Source: Thermoplasmatales archaeon
Lineage (GTDB): Archaea; Thermoplasmatota; E2; DHVEG-1
Assembly (NCBI GenBank): GCA_020350825.1
Contig: CP070724.1
Location: 1,888,607-1,952,606 of the forward strand
DNA length: 64,000 bases
Direction: 5' to 3'
Below are positions 37,857 to 47,546 of the stretch, piece by piece. Under the pieces are notes generated by a model. It made no database searches. It was not told the DNA's origin and was given only the letters and a program-made list of their open reading frames with translations. Both the position numbers and the translations under genes were made by a program. The first letter of the stretch is position 1; each line of letters starts with the position of its first letter.

Positions 37857-39116
37857 CTATATCATTAGCTTTGTTTGGCCTTTTATACTATAGTTTGCGA
37901 ATTCCTTGAACATTTCATCTTCCTGCAATACATTTATCAGATCTTTAGAAGATGATGACATTTGGATTTCTCTAGTTCTTCCATGTCTTCCCTTTGAAAT
38001 AACTCGTGCAGTAATTATCCCTAACATATCGAGCTCAGAAATCAGATCGGCAGTTCTTCTCTGAGTTAAACAATTGTATCGTGTTTTTTTACATAGCTCT
38101 TTATATATCTCATATACTTCTCCTGTGGTCATCGCCTGGGTCCCGCCTGCTTTTTTGTTTTGTTTATCGAGCAATATTATTGAATAAATTATTAATTTAG
38201 ATTGACTTGGTAAGGTACGTACAACTTCAATTATTCGGTCTATCTCAATTTTATTTTGAGCTGTTTTTACATGATGTCTCGTTATTTTTAGAGATTTACT
38301 ACGTTCTGCCATCTCTGCTGCCACCCTCAGAAGATCAAGAGCTCTCCTTGCATCACCATGTTCTTGAGCAGATAATGCTGCACATAATGGAATTACTTCT
38401 CCTTCTATCAAGCCTGGCTTTAACGCCCTCTCTACACGATCATGTAATATGTCCTGCAATTGCTCAGCATCATATGGGTAAAAAACCATGTTTTCTTCAC
38501 CCAAGCTTGATTTTACTCTTGGATCTAAAAATTCCGTGAACTTCAAATCGTTTGAAATTCCGATAACGGAGACTTTGGCATTTTCAAGCTCACAATTAAT
38601 ACGAGATAAGTTATATAACGCTTCATCGCCCTTGAGCTTATCAATTTCATCAAGCACTATAACAGTCACGCTTTTCTCTTTATCCATCATGGATTTTACT
38701 TTTGAATATACCTCATCGGTTGGCCAACCCGTAAAAGGGATGTGGTCGTTCCACTCATTAATAAAATGATTAGCAATATTTTGAAGTAGGCGATATTGCG
38801 TATCCACAACTTCACAATTAATATAAATAAAATTAACGTTTGTATGGGTGTCTTCACCTTTCTTTAAAAGTTCTTTCCCTACAAATTTTGCTACTGCCGT
38901 TTTACCTGTTCCAGTTTTACCATAAATGAATACATTTGATGGGGTTTCTCCTCTCAAAGCAGGTACTAATACGGTTGCAAGGTCATTTATTTCTTTTTCT
39001 CTGTGAGGTAAAATCTCTGGCGTATATGATGGTCTCATTACCTCCCTGTCGATGAATACCCCTTCAGACTTTAGCAAATAACCAAATATGTCTTCGTTTG
39101 TGTTGTCTTCTATCGT
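37857..39116 (-). CDS. cdc6: Orc1/Cdc6-family replication initiator, probable ACG start
   Basis: An AAA+ origin-binding protein with YIYGKTGTGKTAVAKFVGKE (Walker A), VIVLDEIDKL (Walker B), LEDAKVS-like sensor I, HGDARRALDLLRVAAE (sensor II) and a C-terminal winged helix (LISELDMLGIITARVISKGRHGRTREI). The first ordinary in-frame start, TTG 39077, has no SD and cuts into the conserved N terminus. AGGAGG at 39125-39130 stands 8 bases before an in-frame ACG (39114-39116), which gives MIEDNTNEDIFGYLLKSEG. No ATG, GTG or TTG lies between SD and 39077. It sits beside a candidate origin. Confidence 0.93.
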   Translation of the reverse strand, partial: TIEDNTNEDIFGYLLKSEGVFIDREVMRPSYTPEILPHREKEINDLATVLVPALRGETPSNVFIYGKTGTGKTAVAKFVGKELLKKGEDTHTNVNFIYINCEVVDTQYRLLQNIANHFINEWNDHIPFTGWPTDEVYSKVKSMMDKEKSVTVIVLDEIDKLKGDEALYNLSRINCELENAKVSVIGISNDLKFTEFLDPRVKSSLGEENMVFYPYDAEQLQDILHDRVERALKPGLIEGEVIPLCAALSAQEHGDARRALDLLRVAAEMAERSKSLKITRHHVKTAQNKIEIDRIIEVVRTLPSQSKLIIYSIILLDKQNKKAGGTQAMTTGEVYEIYKELCKKTRYNCLTQRRTADLISELDMLGIITARVISKGRHGRTREIQMSSSSKDLINVLQEDEMFKEFANYSIKGQTKLMI

Positions 39117-39214
39117 AAAACGAGCCTCCTCATTTTTTGGTAAGTGATAACTATATAATAAATTTTGTGTAAAAATTTTTATAGATAGTTATATCCGTTG
39201 AGAAGGGAAATAGC

Positions 39215-39403
39215 AGGGGGGACCATTTCGTGTGGAGATTTTTGAAAATGATTTTAAATCTTAAAATTTTTCTATATTTATAATTTTAAAAATCGAAATA
39301 TTCAAATATTGTAAATCAAATAACTATAAGGAAATACTACATCTTTTCATTAAATAGACTAATAATACCTATTTTATATATTTCCAAACGAAACAAAGGG
39401 GTC
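39215..39403. other. Candidate replication origin (oriC) beside cdc6
   Basis: Upstream of cdc6, two ORB-like elements face each other across about 140 very AT-rich bases. On the plus strand at 39381-39403 the element reads TTTCCAAACGAAACAAAGGG(G); on the minus strand at 39238-39215 it starts TCTCCACACGAAATGG. Both share TCCANACGAAA, close to the archaeal origin-recognition-box pattern TTCCANNNGAAAC-GGGG (recalled). The stretch 39239-39380 is almost all A and T and could unwind. Origins beside cdc6 are the rule in archaea. The G-tract side of the second element is poor, so this is a candidate. Confidence 0.55.
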
Positions 39404-39489
39404 TGTCTTTATTAAATCATCAATTAGTTTTAACATATAAAATACTATAAAATAAGATGAAGTCATTTCAAAAACGGTATCTAAGACTC

Positions 39490-39726
39490 TTAACTTCCAA
39501 CTATTACAACATCTTTTACTGATCTTATGCTTTCAAATGGAAATATAAGATGTCCCATATCATCTAAATGATACAATCTTGGATCTATGTCTTCAGAAGG
39601 TTCTATAAGAATACCTAATAACGATCCTGTTTTTTCATCAACTAAAGAATTTCTTAAGATACCAAGATACAATCCTTCCTCACTCATTACAGTTTTTCCT
39701 CTAAGCTCACTTTCAAGAACTTTCAT
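39490..39726 (-). CDS. PRC-barrel domain protein
   Basis: The 78-residue product is a single PRC barrel: LRGKTVMSEEGLYLGILRNSLVDEKTG, LGILIEPSED and HLIFPFESIRSVKDVVIVG. AGGAGGGA stands just upstream of the ATG. In archaea such proteins include the FtsZ-ring-linked CdpB group of haloarchaea; here only the domain can be claimed. Its position between a likely origin and cdc48 is compatible with a cell-cycle role but does not prove it. Confidence 0.85.
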   Translation of the reverse strand: MKVLESELRGKTVMSEEGLYLGILRNSLVDEKTGSLLGILIEPSEDIDPRLYHLDDMGHLIFPFESIRSVKDVVIVGS

Positions 39727-39794
39727 TATATATCCCTCCTTTTTATTATAAACTTACATATATTGTATGTATCTATCTTTTTTATCCTTTTTGG

Positions 39795-42518
39795 CTATGC
39801 GTATTCGGTTCCGCCTTTGTCATCTCTCATTATGTCCGTAGTTCGGCTTTCTTTAAGTCTTTCATAATGATTGATTAAGTCTTTTGTTATGCTAGGACTT
39901 ACACCTTTCATGGCCTGCTCGAAATGACTTTTTGTAACTTCGCCTGTTCTGATATCGCTACGTAATGCAAGCATTGCTGCCTCTCTACAAAGGCCCTCTA
40001 TGTCGGCACCGGAAAAGCCTTCGGTTTTATTTGCTAGGAAATATAACAACTTTTCTTTATCTGACAAATCTATAATGTTTACCGCAGATTTAGAATCCTT
40101 TTTATTTACCTTTTCCAAATCCGACGAAGACAAATTATCTCCATTGCCACTTCTTTTAATTATTACAATTTTTTCTTTTTCGAATTCTTTAACAATTTTT
40201 CTAGCATCATCTTCTGTCAAAGTTATCGGCATTTCCTTAGTATGGATTTTAAATATTTCAAATCGGGATTTTTCATCTGGAGCTGGAGTTAATAACAACC
40301 TGTCAAACCGTCCAGGTCGTAACAAGGCAGGATCTAACATATCGGGTTTGTTACTTGCCCCAATAACAACTACGCCTTCCATACTTTCAAGGCCGTCAAT
40401 GCTTGTTAAAATTTGGTTTACCACACTTTCAGTAACATGAGAGCCCGCATATGTCCCCCTCCTAGGGGCAATGGAATCAAGTTCGTCAAGAAATACTATG
40501 GTTGGTGCTACTTGACGAGCTTTTTTAAATAATTCACGAACAGCCTTCTCACTCTCACCTACCCATTTACTAAGAACTTCAGGTCCTTTTATGGAAATAA
40601 AATTTGCATTTGACTCGTTAGCTACAGCTTTTGCAAGTAATGTTTTTCCCGTACCGGGCGGTCCATACAATAAAATCCCTCGAGGCGCTTCAATTCCCAT
40701 TCTTTTAAAAACTTCAGGTTGTGTTAGCGGCCATTCTACCGCTTCTCTGAGGTTCTGCTTTATTTCATCTAATCCGCCAACATCCCCCCATGTAACTTTT
40801 GGAACTTCGATGAAAAATTCTCTGATAGCAGAAGGTTCAATTCCTCGGTGTGCATTTTTAAAATCTGTCAACGAAACTTCCATTTTTTCTAGCAGCTTAG
40901 GAGGTATCGGTTTTTCTAAATCTATTTCTGGCAAATATCTTCTTAGTGCATTCATTGCAGCCTCTCGTGCAAGTGCTGCAAGATCTGCTCCAACAAAACC
41001 ATATGTTATATCTGCTGTCTCATCCAGAATAATTTCCTTGGCGATACTTTTTACGAAATCTTCAGAGTTATTTTGTATTGACGTTAGTCTTTCTTCTATT
41101 TGATGCTCTGCTCTTAATCCCAGTTCCGAATCTTCTGCGTCATAAGGCAATAAATTGGTTATTTCATCAGTAAGCAGCTTTATTAATTTTTCATAAAATT
41201 CAGCAGGGAGCTCATCCTTAAATCTATTAAAAATGATCTTTATATAATCTCCAACAGCCTCCCTTCTGTTTTTACCTTTTTGTTTCAATAGGTTTCCTAG
41301 AAGATCAGATACCTGAATTTTTTTGATACCTTGTTTAATTAAGCCCATTATCTTTTCTGTATCTACTTTTTGTCCTGTATAAAATTCATCTATGTTGGAA
41401 TTAATGGGCATGCCCCTCGTATGAATTTGTAAAATTTCTTTCCTGCCTTCTCTATCTGGAACATCTATTCTAATTTCCCTATCAAATCTTCCTGGCCTCC
41501 TTAATGCAGGATCTAAAATATCAGGTATATTTGTAGCACCGATAACTATCAATTTTCCCCTGCCTTTTAGCCCATCCATCAAGGTTAGAAGCTGTGATAC
41601 AACACGTCGTTCAACTTCCCCATGTACTTCACTTCTTTTTGGGGCTATTGCATCAATCTCGTCTAGGAATACTATTGATGGCGCATTTTTCTGTGCCTCT
41701 TCAAAGATTTTCCTAAGATTCTCCTCACTTTGTCCATAAAACTTACTCATGATTTCTGGGCCATTGATAGTGTAGAAATTTGCACCAGATTCATTGGCAA
41801 CGGCTTTTGCAATGAGAGTCTTTCCCGTTCCGGGTGGACCATGAAGCAAAACACCTTTAGGTGGATCAATACCAAGCCGATTAAAAACTTCGGGATGTTT
41901 TAGCGGAAGTTGAATCATCTCCTTAACTTTTTCAAGTTCATTATAAAGGCCGCCAATATCTTCGTAGCTAACTCTTGGGCCTTCTTCTTCTGCGATTTTT
42001 GCGGCTTCTTCTTTGACACGAAGCATTGTTCTTTCATTTATTGAGACGATCCCATGGGGATTTGTATCAACAATTACAAAAGGAAGTGCATTTCCAAAAA
42101 AAGCGATACCCGGTATAGTAATTTCATCACCTTTGGTTATGGGGCGTCTTAACAGATTCTTTCTAATTATTGTGTCTATCCCCATTCCAAATTCAATTCG
42201 CTGTCCTTCGGGCATTAAAGGAGCTAAAACAACTTCTCTTGCCTCTTTCACCTCTGCTCGTCTTATTTTTACACGATCCCCCAAACCTGTTCCAGCGTTT
42301 TTTCTCGTCAAATTATCAATACGAATTATTTTTTTGCCCTCATCTGATGGATGAGCCCTCCAAACAGAAGCGGCAGTTGTTTTTGCACCTTCAATTTCGA
42401 TAATATCTCCAATAGATAAATCAAGATCAATGCGCGTTTGATGGTCGATACGGGCTCTACCGTACCCAACATCTTGTTGGAAAGCCTCAGAGACTTTTAG
42501 AACTATATTTTGCTGCAT
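39795..42518 (-). CDS. Cdc48/p97-type AAA ATPase with two insertions
   Basis: A 907-residue unfoldase. The N domain (double-psi barrel, 1-180) has [21 protein letters not shown]1 has GPPGTGKT (227-234), FLDEIDA and [11 protein letters not shown]2 has GPPGTGKT (619-626), FLDELDS and [10 protein letters not shown]. Usual archaeal Cdc48 is about 730-760 residues. The excess is in the same place of both domains, between the IHT-MPI strand and the G-F-GAD helix: about 115 mostly helical residues in D1 (about 376-500) and about 45 in D2 (about 768-825). It extracts or unfolds proteins, often for the proteasome. The C terminus lacks an HbYX motif. Confidence 0.95.
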   Translation of the reverse strand: MQQNIVLKVSEAFQQDVGYGRARIDHQTRIDLDLSIGDIIEIEGAKTTAASVWRAHPSDEGKKIIRIDNLTRKNAGTGLGDRVKIRRAEVKEAREVVLAPLMPEGQRIEFGMGIDTIIRKNLLRRPITKGDEITIPGIAFFGNALPFVIVDTNPHGIVSINERTMLRVKEEAAKIAEEEGPRVSYEDIGGLYNELEKVKEMIQLPLKHPEVFNRLGIDPPKGVLLHGPPGTGKTLIAKAVANESGANFYTINGPEIMSKFYGQSEENLRKIFEEAQKNAPSIVFLDEIDAIAPKRSEVHGEVERRVVSQLLTLMDGLKGRGKLIVIGATNIPDILDPALRRPGRFDREIRIDVPDREGRKEILQIHTRGMPINSNIDEFYTGQKVDTEKIMGLIKQGIKKIQVSDLLGNLLKQKGKNRREAVGDYIKIIFNRFKDELPAEFYEKLIKLLTDEITNLLPYDAEDSELGLRAEHQIEERLTSIQNNSEDFVKSIAKEIILDETADITYGFVGADLAALAREAAMNALRRYLPEIDLEKPIPPKLLEKMEVSLTDFKNAHRGIEPSAIREFFIEVPKVTWGDVGGLDEIKQNLREAVEWPLTQPEVFKRMGIEAPRGILLYGPPGTGKTLLAKAVANESNANFISIKGPEVLSKWVGESEKAVRELFKKARQVAPTIVFLDELDSIAPRRGTYAGSHVTESVVNQILTSIDGLESMEGVVVIGASNKPDMLDPALLRPGRFDRLLLTPAPDEKSRFEIFKIHTKEMPITLTEDDARKIVKEFEKEKIVIIKRSGNGDNLSSSDLEKVNKKDSKSAVNIIDLSDKEKLLYFLANKTEGFSGADIEGLCREAAMLALRSDIRTGEVTKSHFEQAMKGVSPSITKDLINHYERLKESRTTDIMRDDKGGTEYA

Positions 42519-42638
42519 CTTTACATTCCCACCATATTAATTAAGTTTGGCAGAAGAATAAATGCATTATAAATTTTTCTACAAGTTCAGTAGTTCCGAA
42601 AGTAGATTTAAAGTTTGATCATATAAAAAACAATCTCT

Positions 42639-42818
42639 TTGTTAGTTAATCTTACCGTTGCGTTAATTGTGATACTTGTATTCGTATTTACTGGTATAAT
42701 GGGTGTTTTAATTCTTATTACCGCGACACGTATTGGTTTCCTACCTATATTTTGGGGAATAAGAAGAAGTCATTGTATGGGTTTACTTTTAATTCCTATT
42801 CTTCTTCATTTTCTCTAA
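42639..42818 (+). pseudogene. Possible remnant of a TctA-like (COG1784) permease C terminus
   Basis: A 59-codon open stretch (first possible start TTG 42639, ATG 42702) gives a hydrophobic peptide with VLILITATRIGFLPIFWGIR, RSHCMGLLLIP and a final HFL. In my memory the pattern of a small Gly-Leu-Pro turn, then RRSH-MG-L-IP, ends archaeal TctA-type transporters. No SD is seen, and nothing of the other 350-400 residues is upstream, so this looks like a leftover rather than a gene. A free-standing small membrane protein is the alternative. Its end overlaps the convergent DUF2240 gene. Confidence 0.4.
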
Positions 42819-43293
42819 GTATTTTGTTTTCGATAAGCTCAAAACTATCTTTTATATCAATATGGTATTTTTTCCCAATTAATAATGCAGCCACCTCTGG
42901 AAGAATATTCTTTTCCAATGCGATATGTGTTATCTTTTCGATAATTTCTTTGCGATCTTGATTTTTCTTTTCGATAATGTGGTATACAATTGTGTCGATT
43001 ACATTGGTTTTATTATGCATTATTTCGTTTTTTTCTTCTGCAAAAATCTTTTTTGACGGATAAAAACCAATAGGAATGCTAATTTTTCCAATATCAAAAC
43101 TTGGAATTAACAAATCCTCTTTTTTTATCAAAAGTTTTTGTTTTAATGCATTATTTACAAATTTATGGGCCTCTTTAGTAGAAAACCACCCCAATTCAAT
43201 AGATAAAGGAAGATATATCTCTGACTCTGTTAACTGATTCTTTCCGCTGCGATTGAACAAAAAAGAAATGATGATTTTCGCCTCAGTATTCAT
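42796..43293 (-). CDS. DUF2240-family protein
   Basis: The 165-residue product looks like the archaeal DUF2240 family: a helical N-terminal part with IIISFLFNRSGKNQLTESEIYLPLSIELGWFS-type order, then LIKKEDLLIPSFD-like and a C-terminal ALEKNILPEVAALLIGKKY helix pair. Its function is unknown; the shape suggests winged helices. I chose the ATG at 43293 (GGAG about ten bases upstream) over 43320. It overlaps the end of the HisA/F-like gene by 11 bases, so the two are co-translated. Confidence 0.75.
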   Translation of the reverse strand: MNTEAKIIISFLFNRSGKNQLTESEIYLPLSIELGWFSTKEAHKFVNNALKQKLLIKKEDLLIPSFDIGKISIPIGFYPSKKIFAEEKNEIMHNKTNVIDTIVYHIIEKKNQDRKEIIEKITHIALEKNILPEVAALLIGKKYHIDIKDSFELIENKILRENEEE

Positions 43294-43885
43294 TTCTTTT
43301 AAACTCCTTTGTCTTTCCAATATCTACCAACAAACCTGCAACACCAAGAGTTTCCCAATAAGAAAAATTTTTTGGATTTGGATCGTATGCAAATATTTTA
43401 TATTTTAAACATAAATTTTTAAGATAACTACCATATTTAAAGTCTGTCTCTATCTTATTTTTATTTTTGAAGATTACTAAACCATCGATGTTATTTAATA
43501 AAAAAAATTCAATTCTTTGCATATTCTGATTTTCAGAGTCAATGCCAACATATATCTTGCATTCGGTAATCTCTTTTATACTAGAAAGATCTGGCTCAGG
43601 CCATATTTTTTGCCTAATAGTAATTTTATTTGCACCTGACATAATTGAATCAACAACATCACCAAGAACACGGGGTCCCGCATCAATCCATATTTTATGA
43701 TTTTCTAATAATTTAGGATACAAACATAGATTTGGTTTATTTTTATCTATCCCGTCAATATCTAAAACGTAGATTTTCTCATCTTTATAAACTTGCTCCA
43801 ATATCTCATTAATAGATAGCCCTTTCTCTTCTTCCTCTGTAACTATTTTTCTTTTTTTTAGATGGATTAAAGGGATGATTTCCAT
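43283..43885 (-). CDS. HisA/HisF-family (beta/alpha)8 protein
   Basis: The 200-residue protein starts MEIIPLIHLKKRKIV (HisA-like first strand) and has YVLDIDGIDKNKPN (the Asp of strand 2), IWIDAGPRVLGDVVDSIMSGANKITI and a last strand WETLGVAGLLVDIG. It resembles the archaeal HisA/HisF-related family (TIGR00734-like) rather than true HisA: it is short, and no other his gene is near. Its reaction is not established here. The ATG at 43885 is better than an upstream in-frame start at 43951. Confidence 0.72.
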   Translation of the reverse strand: MEIIPLIHLKKRKIVTEEEEKGLSINEILEQVYKDEKIYVLDIDGIDKNKPNLCLYPKLLENHKIWIDAGPRVLGDVVDSIMSGANKITIRQKIWPEPDLSSIKEITECKIYVGIDSENQNMQRIEFFLLNNIDGLVIFKNKNKIETDFKYGSYLKNLCLKYKIFAYDPNPKNFSYWETLGVAGLLVDIGKTKEFKRNEY

Positions 43886-43975
43886 AAATCTATAAACTAA
43901 TATCACCAATAAAAATCTTTCAGAATGCTCATCATATAAAATTAGAAGCAAACTTGAATAAATATTTAGGTTTTT

Positions 43976-46378
43976 TTATCTTCCAAGGCGTTTTTCTGTT
44001 TCAGCAATATTTAGTCTCGTTTTTATAACGGTATCTGGATTAAGTGATATGCTGTCGATACCACATTCCACAAGGAATTCTGCAAATTCAGGAAAATCAG
44101 ATGGTGCTTGTCCACAGATACCAACTTTTCTCATTGGATCATGATTGTGTGCAATGTTAATCACTTGTGAAACAAGTCGTTTTACTGCATCATTTCTCTC
44201 ATCAAAAATATGTGCAACAAGGTCCGAATCTCTATCAAGACCAAGTGTAAGCTGCGTCAAATCGTTTGATCCAATGCTAAATCCGTCAAAGATGTCCGCA
44301 AATTGATCTGCAACCACAACATTTGAAGGAATCTCACACATTACATATATCTCTAAGCCATTTTCTCCCTGTTTTAAGCCAAATTCATTCATTATTCCAA
44401 TGACCTTTCGACCTTCCTCAGGGGTCCTACAGAAAGGAATCATAGGCTTTACGTTCGTAAGCCCCATTTCATCTCTAACTTTCTTTAATGCTTTGCATTC
44501 TAATCCGAAAGCTGGTTTGAATTTCTTATCATAATATCGGGATGCACCCCTCCATCCTATCATGGGATTATTTTCATCAGGTTCGTAGAGATATCCTCCG
44601 ATAAGATTGGCATACTCATTGGTTTTAAAATCAGACATACGCATAATGACCTCATTTGGATAGAAACCAGATGCTATCTTTGCAATGCCTCTCGCTAATG
44701 TGTCAATAAAGAATTCTACTTTGTCGTCATAGCCAATACTTCGTTCATCAATTTTCTGGATAACTTCTGCAATTTTTGGGTCGTTATGCGCTCTCTTTTT
44801 TAATTGGTTATATTCTATTAGTGCAAGAGGGTGAATACCAATATGCGAGTTAATAATAAATTCCTCTCTTGCAAGTCCAACACCATCATTAGGTAATTGT
44901 CCCTGTTGAAATGCTTTTTCAGGAACACCTACGTTCATCATAATTTTTGTTTTTGTTTCTGGAATGTCATCTAATTTCATCTCATCAACTCTGAAATTCA
45001 ATAAACCTTTGTATATCCTGCCAATCCCCTCAGAACAATCAATAGTCACATGCGATCCACTTGCAATTCTTGAAGTACCATCCCCTGTACCTATGACACA
45101 AGGAATTCCCAATTCTCTGGAAATTATTGCAGCATGACAGGTACGACCGCCCCTGTTAGTCACTATTGCTCCAGCTATTTTCATTATGGGCTCCCAATCA
45201 GGATCTGTCATATCAGTAACTAAAACTTGTCCTTTTTGGAATTTACTAATGTCTTTTGCGTTTTTAATTACATTGACTTCTCCTTGACCAATTTTGCTGC
45301 CTACTGCTTCTCCTTCAACAATTAGCTTTCCTTTTTCTTCCAATACGTAAGTTCTTAACAATGCCACATCTTTTTGGGAATGAACAGTTTCAGGCCGTGC
45401 TTGCACGATAAACAGCTCTCCGGTATTTCCATCCTTGGCCCACTCGATGTCCATTGGTTTATCATAGTGCTCCTCAATTAAGTGCGCCCATCTTGCAAGT
45501 GTGAGTATTTCATCGTCATTAATGACGAATTTCTTTTTATCTTCATCGCTAACCTTCTGCTGTTCAGTTCCTTGTTCTCCGTATATCATACGGTTCTCTT
45601 TTGAACCAATTTTTTTCTCAATTATGGGTTTAAATCCTTCTTTTAATGTTGGCTTGAAAACATAAAACTGATCTGGATTTACTGCACCCTGAACAACATT
45701 TTCTCCAAGACCGTACGCTCCAGTAATGTAAATAGCGTCCTGAAAACCACTTTCTGTATCTATAGAAAATATAACACCAGATGACGCAAGATCAGAACGC
45801 ACCATCTTTTGCACACCAACAGAGAGATATACGCTAAAATGATCAAATCCCTTATCCACTCTATATGATATTGCTCTATTAGTAAACAGAGATGCAAAAC
45901 AATCTCTCACCTTCTCTAGAAGTTCATCTTCACCTCTAACATTTAGATATGTTTCCTGTTGCCCCGCAAAACTTGCATCTGGTAAGTCCTCAGCAGTTGC
46001 ACTACTTCTCACTGCAACGTCCGTATTTTTTCCATAGCGTTCTTCCATTTCCTGGTATTGTTTACGAATCTCGTCTTCTAATTCAGGTGGTATGGGAGTA
46101 TTTTTTATAAGATTCCTTATTTTTTTACCTCGTTTCGCAAGATTATTAACATCATTAGTATCAAGATCAAATAGGATATCTCTGATTTTTACATCAATTC
46201 CTGCTTTTTCAATCATATATTTGTATGCATAGGCGGTTATTGCAAAACCAGAAGGGACATTAACACCTTTTTTATCAAGACTCCTTATCATTTCTCCTAA
46301 AGATGCGTTTTTCCCTCCAACTGATGGAACATCTTCAATTTTAAGATCTTCAAACCATTTTACGAAATCTTTTATCAT
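43976..46378 (-). CDS. ppsA: Phosphoenolpyruvate synthase
   Basis: An 800-residue PEP synthase (pyruvate, water dikinase), a gluconeogenic enzyme. It has the ATP-grasp start VPSVGGKNASLGEMI, VRSSATAEDLPDASFAGQQETYLN, the phospho-His segment GGRTCHAAIISRELGIPCVIGTG and the PEP/pyruvate barrel with GWRGASRYYD, VMCEIPSNVVVADQFADIFDGFSIGSNDLTQL and VGICGQAPSD. The ATG at 46378 has AGGAGT upstream; the longer start at 46453 adds a non-family tail. A TATA-like box is 45 bases upstream. Peptide-fermenting archaea need this route to make sugars. Confidence 0.97.
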   Translation of the reverse strand: MIKDFVKWFEDLKIEDVPSVGGKNASLGEMIRSLDKKGVNVPSGFAITAYAYKYMIEKAGIDVKIRDILFDLDTNDVNNLAKRGKKIRNLIKNTPIPPELEDEIRKQYQEMEERYGKNTDVAVRSSATAEDLPDASFAGQQETYLNVRGEDELLEKVRDCFASLFTNRAISYRVDKGFDHFSVYLSVGVQKMVRSDLASSGVIFSIDTESGFQDAIYITGAYGLGENVVQGAVNPDQFYVFKPTLKEGFKPIIEKKIGSKENRMIYGEQGTEQQKVSDEDKKKFVINDDEILTLARWAHLIEEHYDKPMDIEWAKDGNTGELFIVQARPETVHSQKDVALLRTYVLEEKGKLIVEGEAVGSKIGQGEVNVIKNAKDISKFQKGQVLVTDMTDPDWEPIMKIAGAIVTNRGGRTCHAAIISRELGIPCVIGTGDGTSRIASGSHVTIDCSEGIGRIYKGLLNFRVDEMKLDDIPETKTKIMMNVGVPEKAFQQGQLPNDGVGLAREEFIINSHIGIHPLALIEYNQLKKRAHNDPKIAEVIQKIDERSIGYDDKVEFFIDTLARGIAKIASGFYPNEVIMRMSDFKTNEYANLIGGYLYEPDENNPMIGWRGASRYYDKKFKPAFGLECKALKKVRDEMGLTNVKPMIPFCRTPEEGRKVIGIMNEFGLKQGENGLEIYVMCEIPSNVVVADQFADIFDGFSIGSNDLTQLTLGLDRDSDLVAHIFDERNDAVKRLVSQVINIAHNHDPMRKVGICGQAPSDFPEFAEFLVECGIDSISLNPDTVIKTRLNIAETEKRLGR

Positions 46379-46418
46379 GATATTACTCCTTTGCATATCA
46401 AGGTTAATGACAATAGAC

Positions 46419-46427
46419 ATATAAATT
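46419..46427 (-). promoter_or_regulatory. TATA-box-like element upstream of ppsA
   Basis: The minus strand reads AATTTATAT about 41-49 bases before the ppsA ATG at 46378, followed by AGGAGT seven bases before that ATG. The gap from the dys gene is about 95 bases, so ppsA may have its own promoter. Confidence 0.45.
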
Positions 46428-46473
46428 CTTTTTAAAAGATTAACTAGGGCCAAAACTCCTTTGTTAAAAATAA

Positions 46474-47538
46474 TTATTTATTATACCTGTCTTTAAGATT
46501 TTCTAAATGCTCCTCTCTTTTTGTATATAATCGTTTTAAATTTCTTTTATGTTTTTTTGATAAAATATATGAGAAAATAAGTGGAGCAGCGATAGATACA
46601 TCACAGTATACAACAACATCATTTTTAACATCATTTGGTTTGATCTTTTTCCACGAAATCGCTTCAGATGGTGTTGCACCTGATAAACCTCCCCAATGGG
46701 GAGCATCTGAGGTTATTTGAATAAAATAATCATGTCCGCCCTTTTCAATATTCATAATCTGACTTAACATAGGTTGAGCCTGCATATAGAAATTCTTGGG
46801 AGCACCACCACCCAACTCAACTGCCCCTGTTTTTTTGCTATCAAACACTATTGCTGCAGTCTCTAGAGTATCTAAATCAGTATCTATAACCAATTCATTA
46901 TTCAACATTTTAAGGAGAGCAAGATTCATACCAATAGAAGAATCACCTGGTGATGGGGTATATATTGGTACGTCATGTTTTGCAGCAGTAACAAGTATAG
47001 AATAATCAGATTTTGTAACTTTTGCTGTTAGTTCATCCCCAAGGAAACGATGGAAACATGCTGTTGAAACTGTTTCCCCAGGAGAAAAATCTTTACTAAC
47101 TTTTTGAACAAATTCATCTGTTTTAAGTAATGTTTCTTCAGGCAAAAATATATCATAAATCCTTACAATTTTTTCTTTCAACAAATCCACATCATTAACT
47201 CTAAAATCTCCTTGATGAACGGGCAGATCAAGGGCAAAATGCACATCATGATACAAATTTGCACCTGTAGAAATTATAAAATCTATCAGCCCATTTTTTA
47301 TAAGTTGATTGATAAAACCACCAAGTCCAGTGGGAGTTAATGCACCAGACAGGGTTAGACAAATCGTAGCATCTTCTTCTATCATTTTTTCGTATATCTG
47401 ACATGCTTCAGCAAGCCTTCCTCCATTGTATGCTCCTGAGTAAGTATAATATTTAAACAAATCTATTACGCTTGTATTTGGTTGTCTTGGTAATTCTGGA
47501 TAAATTCTTGTTTTTTGTAAAAACCTACTTTTTTTCAT
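46474..47538 (-). CDS. dys: Deoxyhypusine synthase
   Basis: The enzyme attaches the aminobutyl part of a polyamine to a Lys of aIF5A. The 354-residue product has YSGAYNGGRLAEACQIYEKM, CLTLSGALTPTGLGGFINQLI, VSTGANLYHD-type ISTGANLYHDVHFAL, VELGGGAPKNFYMQAQPML and the active-site segment SGATPSEAISWKK with its Lys. The ATG at 47538 follows GAGGAG; an upstream in-frame start at 47589 lies in the pdaD gene. It starts nine bases after pdaD ends, so polyamine synthesis and use are in one operon. Confidence 0.95.
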   Translation of the reverse strand: MKKSRFLQKTRIYPELPRQPNTSVIDLFKYYTYSGAYNGGRLAEACQIYEKMIEEDATICLTLSGALTPTGLGGFINQLIKNGLIDFIISTGANLYHDVHFALDLPVHQGDFRVNDVDLLKEKIVRIYDIFLPEETLLKTDEFVQKVSKDFSPGETVSTACFHRFLGDELTAKVTKSDYSILVTAAKHDVPIYTPSPGDSSIGMNLALLKMLNNELVIDTDLDTLETAAIVFDSKKTGAVELGGGAPKNFYMQAQPMLSQIMNIEKGGHDYFIQITSDAPHWGGLSGATPSEAISWKKIKPNDVKNDVVVYCDVSIAAPLIFSYILSKKHKRNLKRLYTKREEHLENLKDRYNK

Positions 47539-47546
47539 ATCAATTT

